Below, in pieces: positions 6,302 to 12,129 of a stretch of 12,129 bases of DNA. The position numbers and the translations under genes were made by a program. A model generated the notes under the pieces. The model was not told where the DNA came from and did not search any database. It was given only the letters and a program-made list of their open reading frames with translations. Location: assembly GCA_002337215.1 (NCBI GenBank), contig DDFO01000058.1, positions 34,756 through 46,884 on the forward strand. Reading direction: 5' to 3'. Numbering within the stretch: the first letter of the stretch is position 1; each line of letters begins with the position of its first letter. The stretch is from Phycisphaerales bacterium UBA1926. GTDB lineage: Bacteria; Planctomycetota; Phycisphaerae; Phycisphaerales; UBA1924.

Positions 6302-9082
6302 TCACTCCCTTTCGATGGTGTGTGTTGTCGTCTCGTTCTCTCCGTCATGCTCGAGCGCATGCGCCGCGAAGACGCGCAAGCCCTTCTCGGGGTCGTAGCC
6401 GTGGATCTCCTTCACATCGAGCCTCAAGAGATACTCGATGATCTCGCGGCTGATGACTTGCCCGGGCACGAGCACCGGAAATCCGGGCGGGTACGGCGTC
6501 ACGAACGCTGCAGAGACATGCTCGCGACCGTCCTTGATCTCGTCGAGCAATTCTGAATCGAGTCTCACCAAGTCGATGTTTGTATCTTCATAGGCGAGGA
6601 AGTACGCACGACGGAGGTCACCCTCTGGCGTCGCCAACGCGTCGGGCTTGAACGCGGCATGGAATCTCGAGAAGTTCGGAAGCGGTGGTCCATCGATCAG
6701 ATTGTCGACCCTGGCCATATGCCGCGAAAGACCACCGCTGCTCTCGACCGAAAGGCGGTCGGCAAGCTCGTGGGCGATCTCGACGAGTACATCGACGAGG
6801 TACGCGATATCGCCTCGAGTCGTGCCGATGTTGGGCATGAAGAGAACGGTGTTTCGCGAGGTCTTGTTGATCTGGATGTCGTACTTGTCCATCAGCAGGT
6901 GACGAAAAGTGTCGCCGTCCATACCGGTCGCACCGATATAGAGCGTGACCCGCGTCGGATCGAGCGTGAACTCATCCTCAAGATATGCCTTGTCGACTGA
7001 GCCCCAGCCCCGCTCAGTGTCGTAGTAAAACTGAACACCCGATGCCCGGTGGGCACGCGGGATCATGTCCTTCGGACGGAGGACGGAGAAAAACCGTTGA
7101 AGGTCGGGGTGTTCGCTGATTCTCTGCCGGAGCGTCATCGCCAAGCCGATGGTCTGCTCGACCATCTCGAATCCCTCGAGTTCGACCTGCCGCCGTCCGA
7201 CATCAAGCGATGCCACGATCTGGTAGTTCGGCGATGTGGATGTGTGAGTCATGAAGGCTTCATGGAACGAATCGACCGCCTTCTGCTCGAAATCCTCGTC
7301 GAACACATGGATCATCGAGCCCTGTCGGAGCGAGGTCAGCGTCTTGTGCGTCGAATGGGTGGCGTAGACGCGTATACGAACACGATCGGGGTCGACGAGC
7401 ATCTCTTCAGATGGCTCGCCGCTCGTGCGCGTCGTTCCATCCACGCCGGCATCCTCACTCTTCAACGATCCCTCGTACTCCTCTCGGTACGAAGCCGACC
7501 GGTAGCGATCTCGCAACCGCGAGGCGGCCTCCATAGCCGTGCGACGGCGAAGCTTCGGGCTGAACCTTCCATACGCAAACCACGCCTCGTCCCAGAGGAA
7601 GATCATGTTCGGCTTGATCGCCAGCACGCGCTCCATCACAAGCTCGGGGTCGTAGGTGATCCCGTCGAAAGTACAACTCGTCAGGATGAGCATGCGCACG
7701 CGGTCCAGCTTGCCGGCCTCCTTCAGCTCCAGCAATTGGCGCTCGATCTCCGCGAGCGGAACCGCGCCGTACATCGAATATTGCGGGAGCGCGTATGAAT
7801 CGAGATACACCGTCATTGCGCCGGCGAGCACGAGCGCATAGTGGTGGGATTTGTGACAGTCACGATCAACGAGCACGATGTCGCCCGGCTGGATCAGGGC
7901 CTGCGCCACGATCTTGTTGGCGGTCGATGTGCCATTCGTCACAAAGAAAGTCTGGCGCGCTCCAAACGCGCGAGCGGCAAGGTCCTGAGCCTTCTTGATC
8001 GGTCCGCGAGGCTGAAGCAGAGAATCCAAACCGCCGCTGGTCGCCGATGTCTCCGCCATGAAGATGTTCGGCCCATAGAACTCGAGGAGATCGCGCGCCC
8101 AATGGCCGCTGCTCATGGATTTCCCACGAGCGATCGGCAGCGCATGAAACACGCCGGTTGGTTTTGCGCTGAAACGACGGAGCGCGTCGAAGAACGGCGC
8201 GTCGTAGCGTGCGCGCACCCACTTCAGGATGCTCAGATGCTGCTCCATGTACTGCTCGAGGCGGTAGAAGATCCGCTTGAAATCGGTCCCGGTGTTGCCG
8301 GCGACGCGCTCCAGCGGCGCATCGGTCACAAGGAAGAGATCCAGCTCTGGCCTGAGCCTTCTGAGGATCTTCCCGAGCTCCACGCTCCGCTCGAGACCGA
8401 ACGCCACCGGCATACCTTCCCGTTCCAGCACATCGAGATAGCGGCGCAGCGCGGGGTTCTGGTTCGGCGTCCTGAACGAATAGTTATAACGAAGGAAGAC
8501 TGCCTGGATTGTCCAGTTGAACTGGACCGCGATGATCGCGTCTTCGACGGTCGGAACCGTCACGATCTCGTACACAAACTCGTCGGTATCGCGACGGCAC
8601 TCGCGCAGGCCGTCTGTGATCTCTTCATGGTCATACGCATCGACACCATCGACGATCAGGACCTCGAAGTAAGGCTTTCCGTCCCTCGTCGGTCGTTCAT
8701 GATCCCGCTCGCGATGCCCTCGCCCTCGAGCCGCAGAATCAGCATCCGCAGGCTCCCGGAGGCGATAGGTATCTCCCACGATCTGCCGAGCAAGCTCGCG
8801 AGCTTCGATCACAAGATCGGCATACGCACCACGGTCGAACATCTTGGCGAGCGTGTCGAAACGGCCCGGACCTGGAAAAGCCCAATATGTCTCAAACTCG
8901 CGGAGATCATTGAGGCTTGCCTGGACGAGCGATCTGGGCTCATCGATCTCACGATTCGATCGCGCGAACTCATTCAGCCACGTTGAGTGGACCTGAAAAT
9001 CATTCCACGCATCCATCCGCAGTTGCGGAACAGAGTACGGGCCCCATGACTCGGCATCGGTAAGATCTGGAGCACCACTCAC
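6302..9082 (-). CDS. Orn/Lys/Arg decarboxylase, fold-type I PLP enzyme, enlarged (926 aa)
   Basis: This PLP-dependent decarboxylase of the large bacterial Orn/Lys/Arg group should convert a basic amino acid to its amine (agmatine, cadaverine or putrescine) plus CO2. After an N-terminal extension of about 135 residues, a flavodoxin/response-regulator-like wing domain starts at YFEVLIVDGVDAY (138-150). The PLP domain runs from about 310. It has TNGTSTANK (382-390) for phosphate binding, the histidine segment DRDCHKSHHY (406-415), FLWDEAWFAYGRF (495-507) with D498 facing the PLP ring nitrogen, and ATHSTHK (574-580) with K580 as the Schiff-base lysine. PPGFPVLVPGQVI (865-877) is the family's C-terminal signature. 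It is longer than the roughly 710-760 residues of the enterobacterial enzymes, partly through a charged, Gly/Ser/Thr-rich insertion at about 520-565. The start is GTG 9082, overlapping the nitrilase TGA as GTGA. Substrate specificity cannot be read from the sequence. Confidence 0.92.
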   Translation of the reverse strand: MSGAPDLTDAESWGPYSVPQLRMDAWNDFQVHSTWLNEFARSNREIDEPRSLVQASLNDLREFETYWAFPGPGRFDTLAKMFDRGAYADLVIEARELARQIVGDTYRLREPADADSAARGRGHRERDHERPTRDGKPYFEVLIVDGVDAYDHEEITDGLRECRRDTDEFVYEIVTVPTVEDAIIAVQFNWTIQAVFLRYNYSFRTPNQNPALRRYLDVLEREGMPVAFGLERSVELGKILRRLRPELDLFLVTDAPLERVAGNTGTDFKRIFYRLEQYMEQHLSILKWVRARYDAPFFDALRRFSAKPTGVFHALPIARGKSMSSGHWARDLLEFYGPNIFMAETSATSGGLDSLLQPRGPIKKAQDLAARAFGARQTFFVTNGTSTANKIVAQALIQPGDIVLVDRDCHKSHHYALVLAGAMTVYLDSYALPQYSMYGAVPLAEIERQLLELKEAGKLDRVRMLILTSCTFDGITYDPELVMERVLAIKPNMIFLWDEAWFAYGRFSPKLRRRTAMEAASRLRDRYRSASYREEYEGSLKSEDAGVDGTTRTSGEPSEEMLVDPDRVRIRVYATHSTHKTLTSLRQGSMIHVFDEDFEQKAVDSFHEAFMTHTSTSPNYQIVASLDVGRRQVELEGFEMVEQTIGLAMTLRQRISEHPDLQRFFSVLRPKDMIPRAHRASGVQFYYDTERGWGSVDKAYLEDEFTLDPTRVTLYIGATGMDGDTFRHLLMDKYDIQINKTSRNTVLFMPNIGTTRGDIAYLVDVLVEIAHELADRLSVESSGGLSRHMARVDNLIDGPPLPNFSRFHAAFKPDALATPEGDLRRAYFLAYEDTNIDLVRLDSELLDEIKDGREHVSAAFVTPYPPGFPVLVPGQVISREIIEYLLRLDVKEIHGYDPEKGLRVFAAHALEHDGENETTTHTIERE
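6305..6309 (-). promoter_or_regulatory. Shine-Dalgarno site deciding the start of the ATP-grasp gene
   Basis: GGGAG (minus strand) lies 7 nt before ATG 6297 and directly abuts the TGA of the decarboxylase gene. Ribosomes ending there would be well placed to restart. The upstream in-frame ATG at 6360 has no such site. Confidence 0.7.
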
Positions 9083-10077
9083 AGCGACCCCGTCGTCGGC
9101 GGTGCCGGATGCTGGTGGGGGTCGGCAAGAGCATGGATGGACGGTGGTGCCGCATGAGACTCAGCACTCCCCCCTGCATCTGCAGGAGGCGGTACAGAGG
9201 CCGCACCCTCCAGGCCCGCCCTCGATCCACGGGCCATTTTCTCGAGCGGCCCGAGCGTATCGAGGTAGGACGCGACACCCGAGTTGCGGTCATACACCGC
9301 GAACTCCACCGTGCGATCTCGGAAACTCTTGAGTGGCTGGCCGAGCCCCTTGAGCCCGACTTCACGAGAACGCCGGACTCGATCGAGATCGATCTCAATC
9401 GGCATGCTCTCTTCGTTCGTGCCGGCCTGATAGAGCACGTCACCCGTCGGTGAGACGATCGTCGAACGTCCGTTCCCACCATCCCCGATGCCATTGATGT
9501 CGATGACAAAGCACTGGTTCATCGCGGCGGTTGCCCGAACGATGCAGAGCTCGACATCGCGATCGATGCTGGGCGTGAGAGTCGGGTGCAGAATAACCTC
9601 AGCCCCCATCGCCGCCAGCGTTCGGGATGTCTCTGGGAGCCACATGTCGTAACAGATACTGACGCCGAACCGCCCGACATCCGGAACATCGAAGACGCAG
9701 AACTCCGTCCCGGATTCGACGCCGGTCTCATACGGCATGAACGGGAACATCTTGCGGCAACGCGTGGCGACAACCCCGCTCGGGTCAATCACCGGCGTCA
9801 TGTTGTAGATGCCCTTGTCGGTGCTCTCATAAAGAGAGCCCGGGAGAAGCCAGATCTTGTGCTTCGCCGCGAGGTTGCAGTACCGCTTCTCGATGTCATT
9901 CGGGAACGCCATCGAGTTCCCGGTCCAGCCGCCGAAGGTCGCGAGCTCGCTGACGAGCACCATCTGTACCCATGGGTAGAGCAGCATCAGCATCTCGATC
10001 CGGTCACAAATGTGATCGAGGTTCGATCGGCGTCCGGAGATATTGAGCTGGAGTCCAGCAACGGCGAAGGGGCGCAT
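9079..10077 (-). CDS. Carbon-nitrogen hydrolase (nitrilase superfamily amidase)
   Basis: This 332-residue amidase of the nitrilase superfamily hydrolyses non-peptide C-N bonds such as primary amides or N-carbamoyl groups. The catalytic set is visible. The general base is E44 in VSELATFGGW (42-51), the lysine is K109 in RCRKMFPFMPYE (106-117), with E117 as the usual second glutamate, and the nucleophile is C142 in GVSICYDMWLPE (138-149). The catalytic fold ends near residue 265. The last 45 or so residues, rich in Pro, Ala, Ser and His, look like a disordered tail not typical of the family. The gene starts 14 bp after gabT and its stop overlaps the decarboxylase GTG. In plant-type arginine breakdown an enzyme of this superfamily, N-carbamoylputrescine amidase (AguB), acts after agmatine deiminase. 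No deiminase is seen here, so that role is only one option. Confidence 0.9.
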   Translation of the reverse strand: MRPFAVAGLQLNISGRRSNLDHICDRIEMLMLLYPWVQMVLVSELATFGGWTGNSMAFPNDIEKRYCNLAAKHKIWLLPGSLYESTDKGIYNMTPVIDPSGVVATRCRKMFPFMPYETGVESGTEFCVFDVPDVGRFGVSICYDMWLPETSRTLAAMGAEVILHPTLTPSIDRDVELCIVRATAAMNQCFVIDINGIGDGGNGRSTIVSPTGDVLYQAGTNEESMPIEIDLDRVRRSREVGLKGLGQPLKSFRDRTVEFAVYDRNSGVASYLDTLGPLEKMARGSRAGLEGAASVPPPADAGGSAESHAAPPSIHALADPHQHPAPPTTGSL

Positions 10078-10091
10078 AGTGGTGCTTTCTA

Positions 10092-11408
10092 CTAGGAGGT
10101 TCTGTTCGCAGTGTACGAAGCGATTGATTCTACAGCATTCTCGAAGATATCGAGACCTCGGTGGAGTTCGTCGTCGGTGATCACGATCGGAGACAGCACT
10201 CGGATCACGTTTCCATGGACGCCGGCCGGGATCAGCAAGAGTCCGTCATCACGACAGCGATCGATGATCCGCGTGACGAGGTGCTTATCAGGCAAGGTCG
10301 GGTCACCGCTCTCCGAGAACTCGATCGCCATCATCGCGCCCAAACCGCGAACGTCGGTAACTTCCAGCACTCGCTCGGCGATCGCCTCGAATCTCGAACG
10401 GATCATCCCACCGATCTGCTCACCCCTCGCGTTGAGGCCCAGTTTCTCCATGCGGCGGATCGTCGCCAGGGCCGCGGCGCACGCGACCGGATTGCCGCCG
10501 TAGGTGCCTCCGAGTGTGCCCGGCGTCACCTTGTCCATCACCTCGGCCTTGCCGATCACACACGAGATTGGCAGTCCGCCACCCATCGACTTTGCCCAGG
10601 GGGAAAGATCCGGGACAACGCCGTAGTGCTCGTAGGCGCCCCATCGTCCGGTGCGGGCAAATCCGGTTTGCACCTCGTCGATGATGAGCATGATCCCGTG
10701 CTCGGTGCAGATCTCCCGAAGGCCTTCGATGTAGGCCTTGGGGGCGACATTGAATCCACCTTCGCCCTGCACCAATTCGATGATGATCGCCGCAACGTCC
10801 GCGGCCGCGACGGTGTCAAGAAACGCGGATCTGAGCCTCGCAAGCTCGCACGCGGCAACCTGATCCTCGGTCGCACCGCCGCGGGGATGAACCACCGGGT
10901 AGGGCAGGCGGTAGACCTCCGGCGCAAACGGGCCGCAGCCAACCTTGTAGCCGATCTTTGAGGTCAGCGTGGTCGCCAGCAGCGTGCGCCCATGGAAGCC
11001 TCCCGTGAAACAGATGACGGCTTCACGCCCCGTCGCCTGCCTCGCGATCTTGATTGCATTCTCAACGGCCTCGGCACCGCTGTTCACGAGCATCGCCTTG
11101 GTGTGCTCGCCGTGCGGAAGGATCTCCACCAGTTTCTCGCAGAGCGCCACATAAGGCTCGTACGTGGTCACATGGATGCTGGAGTGGATGAGCTTGCCGG
11201 CCTGTTCGCGAATCGCATCAACAACAGACTGGTCACCGTGCCCGACGTTCATCACGCCAATTCCGCCAACAAAATCGATGAATTCCTTCCCGTCGGCATC
11301 AACGATGATCGCGCCCGAAGCGCTCACGGCCGTCATATCCGACAACCGCCCAACTCCAGCGCAGACCACCCGCTCGCGACGCGCGATCAGATCATTCGCA
11401 ACATCCAT
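10092..11408 (-). CDS. gabT: 4-aminobutyrate aminotransferase (class III PLP aminotransferase)
   Basis: This 438-residue enzyme moves the terminal amino group of GABA or a similar omega-amino compound to 2-oxoglutarate, giving succinate semialdehyde and glutamate. It is closely GabT-like throughout. VGGIGVMNVGH is at 47-57, VNSGAEAVENAIKIAR at 108-123, and FTGGFHGRTL (134-143) stacks on the cofactor. IIDEVQTGFARTG (242-254) contains the PLP aspartate D244, SPWAKSMGGGLP (269-280) the Schiff-base lysine K273, and GGTYGGNPVACAAAL (300-314) the phosphate-binding Thr. ATG 11408 is chosen because GGAG lies 8 nt upstream and the protein then starts like Escherichia coli GabT. An in-frame GTG at 11450 would add 14 residues and has no clear ribosome site. 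It follows gabD by 29 bp. A 5-aminovalerate, putrescine or agmatine aminotransferase activity cannot be excluded. Confidence 0.9.
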   Translation of the reverse strand: MDVANDLIARRERVVCAGVGRLSDMTAVSASGAIIVDADGKEFIDFVGGIGVMNVGHGDQSVVDAIREQAGKLIHSSIHVTTYEPYVALCEKLVEILPHGEHTKAMLVNSGAEAVENAIKIARQATGREAVICFTGGFHGRTLLATTLTSKIGYKVGCGPFAPEVYRLPYPVVHPRGGATEDQVAACELARLRSAFLDTVAAADVAAIIIELVQGEGGFNVAPKAYIEGLREICTEHGIMLIIDEVQTGFARTGRWGAYEHYGVVPDLSPWAKSMGGGLPISCVIGKAEVMDKVTPGTLGGTYGGNPVACAAALATIRRMEKLGLNARGEQIGGMIRSRFEAIAERVLEVTDVRGLGAMMAIEFSESGDPTLPDKHLVTRIIDRCRDDGLLLIPAGVHGNVIRVLSPIVITDDELHRGLDIFENAVESIASYTANRTS

Positions 11409-11416
11409 CGCAACTG

Positions 11417-11420
11417 CTCC
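11417..11420 (-). promoter_or_regulatory. Shine-Dalgarno site deciding the gabT start
   Basis: GGAG on the minus strand sits 8 nt before ATG 11408, within the short gap after the gabD stop. It favours this ATG over the in-frame GTG at 11450. Confidence 0.6.
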
Positions 11421-11437
11421 ATTCTGGCAACGCTGAT

Positions 11438-12129
11438 TCACAGCCGCCACGACACATACTTAAACTCGGTGTACTCATGCATCGCGTACGACCCACCCTC
11501 TCGGCCGAAACCCGAGTGCTTCATGCCTCCAAAAGGAGCCTGAGCCGTCGACGGCGCACCGTCGTTCGCACCGATGATGCCGTACTCAAGCGCTTCGGCA
11601 ACCCGCATGAGCCGTGATGCATCCCGCGTGAAGAAATACGCGGCGAGCCCGTATTCCGACGCGTTCGCCAGTTCGATGACCTCCGCTTCGTCACGGAACG
11701 TCGCAACGGGCGCGACGGGGCCGAAAGTTTCCTCACGACTCACAAGCATCTCTGGGGTCATCCCGCTGATGAGTGTCGGGGCATAAAACCGATCGGCGAG
11801 CCCCTTCACAGCGATACGCTTCCCACCGACGAGAACATCGCCGCCCAAGGTACACGCGTCATCTACGTGGGCTTCCACCTTCTCGATTGCCGAGTCGTTG
11901 ATCAGCGGTCCGACATCCACGCCCGCGTCCAGCCCGTTGCCCACCGATAGTCCCTCGATCGCCCGAGCGAACCACGCCGTAAAAGCCTCCGCGATGCCAG
12001 CCTGCACGTAAAACCGGTTGGCACAGATGCACGTCTGACCCGCGTTCCGGAACTTGCACGCCACAGCCGCCTTCACGGCCAGATCCAGATCCGCATCATC
12101 GAACACGATAAACGGCGCATGCCCGCCCA
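11438..12129 (-). CDS. gabD: Succinate-semialdehyde dehydrogenase, C-terminal 229 residues (5' part outside window)
   Basis: This aldehyde dehydrogenase oxidises succinate semialdehyde to succinate with NAD(P)+, the step after GabT. The visible part begins at GGHAPFIVFDDADLD, just after the expected catalytic Glu motif. It contains FRNAGQTCICANRFYVQ, with the nucleophile Cys codon at 12029-12031. The neighbouring Cys gives the C-X-C pair known as a redox switch in human succinate-semialdehyde dehydrogenase. Further family marks are VGNGLDAGVDVGPLIND, SREETFGPVAPVATF, LANASEYGLAAYFF, APFGGMKHSGFGREGG and the C-terminal EYTEFKYV. The similarity to GabD is strong to the last residues. About half the usual length of roughly 480 residues is missing because the window ends. 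It is probably the first visible gene of the operon, and its promoter lies beyond 12129. Glutarate-semialdehyde dehydrogenase (DavD) is the main alternative. Confidence 0.9.
   Translation of the reverse strand, partial: GGHAPFIVFDDADLDLAVKAAVACKFRNAGQTCICANRFYVQAGIAEAFTAWFARAIEGLSVGNGLDAGVDVGPLINDSAIEKVEAHVDDACTLGGDVLVGGKRIAVKGLADRFYAPTLISGMTPEMLVSREETFGPVAPVATFRDEAEVIELANASEYGLAAYFFTRDASRLMRVAEALEYGIIGANDGAPSTAQAPFGGMKHSGFGREGGSYAMHEYTEFKYVSWRL

Larger units (their letters stand above)
3758..12129 (-). other. Predicted six-gene amine/GABA operon (enters from the right edge)
   Basis: Six same-strand genes follow each other in the order gabD, gabT, nitrilase, decarboxylase, ATP-grasp, Ntn hydrolase. 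Junctions are +29 bp, +14 bp, a 4-bp GTGA overlap, +4 bp and +17 bp. No terminator-like hairpin with a T-run is seen between them. This spacing supports a single transcript with translational coupling. The promoter and any regulator must be to the right of the window. Confidence 0.8.

Noticed and set aside
6298..6360. Upstream in-frame ATG (6360) for the ATP-grasp gene
   Set aside because: It has no Shine-Dalgarno sequence and would overlap the decarboxylase by 59 bp. ATG 6297 has GGGAG at ideal spacing.
5617..6441. 274-codon plus-strand frame opposite the ATP-grasp gene
   Set aside because: It is antisense to a clear enzyme, shows no domain features and has no ribosome site that stands out.
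7841..8986. 381-codon plus-strand frame opposite the decarboxylase
   Set aside because: The opposite strand encodes a well-conserved PLP enzyme with all motifs. This frame has no recognisable family features and reflects codon bias.
11409..11450. Upstream in-frame GTG (11450) for gabT
   Set aside because: It would add 14 residues not typical of GabT, and it lacks a clear ribosome site. ATG 11408 has GGAG 8 nt upstream.
1..12129. tRNA, rRNA, CRISPR array, prophage or defence genes
   Set aside because: No cloverleaf-like or rRNA sequence, no spaced direct repeats and no phage, nuclease or toxin gene could be recognised anywhere in the window.

Overview
The window looks like chromosome from a GC-rich bacterium of the Planctomycetes, perhaps Phycisphaerae-like. 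The best clue is at the left end. An ECF sigma factor of the planctomycete-type (TIGR02999-like) group overlaps the start of a serine/threonine kinase. That kinase carries the acidic/helical N-terminal segment common in planctomycete kinases. The lineage is inferred from family resemblance only; there is no rRNA or marker gene here.

Layout. (1) 1-1461, minus strand: the ECF sigma factor (883-1461) and a Ser/Thr kinase cut off by the window edge (1-890), overlapping by 8 bp. (2) 1462-2385: about 920 bp with no intact gene. It holds a decayed, frameshifted fragment of an IS3-type transposase (about 2005-2230, minus) and several inverted repeats, one of them about 95 bp upstream of the sigma gene. 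(3) 2386-3765, plus strand: mgtE, a complete CBS-domain magnesium transporter starting at TTG behind a strong Shine-Dalgarno sequence. (4) 3758-12129, minus strand: six tightly packed genes that read as one operon entering from the right edge. In transcription order they are a succinate-semialdehyde dehydrogenase (gabD-like, 5' part missing), a GABA aminotransferase (gabT-like), a nitrilase-superfamily amidase, a 926-residue Orn/Lys/Arg decarboxylase, an ATP-grasp enzyme, and a C45/penicillin-acyltransferase-type Ntn hydrolase. Gaps are 4 to 29 bp or the stop and start overlap, and several junctions suggest translational coupling. The last gene converges on mgtE, and the two genes share a palindromic octamer that supplies both stop codons.

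How the genes may work together. The decarboxylase should turn a basic amino acid (arginine, lysine or ornithine) into its amine. GabT and GabD are the classic last two steps that carry an omega-amino acid into the TCA cycle. The other three genes, one ATP-dependent ligase-type enzyme and two amidase-type hydrolases, do not fit a textbook arginine or lysine pathway. No agmatinase or agmatine deiminase is present in the window. One hypothesis is a protect-oxidise-deprotect route like the gamma-glutamyl-putrescine (Puu) pathway but built from different enzyme families. The alternative is synthesis or remodelling of an amide-linked polyamine. This operon is the most interesting part of the window.
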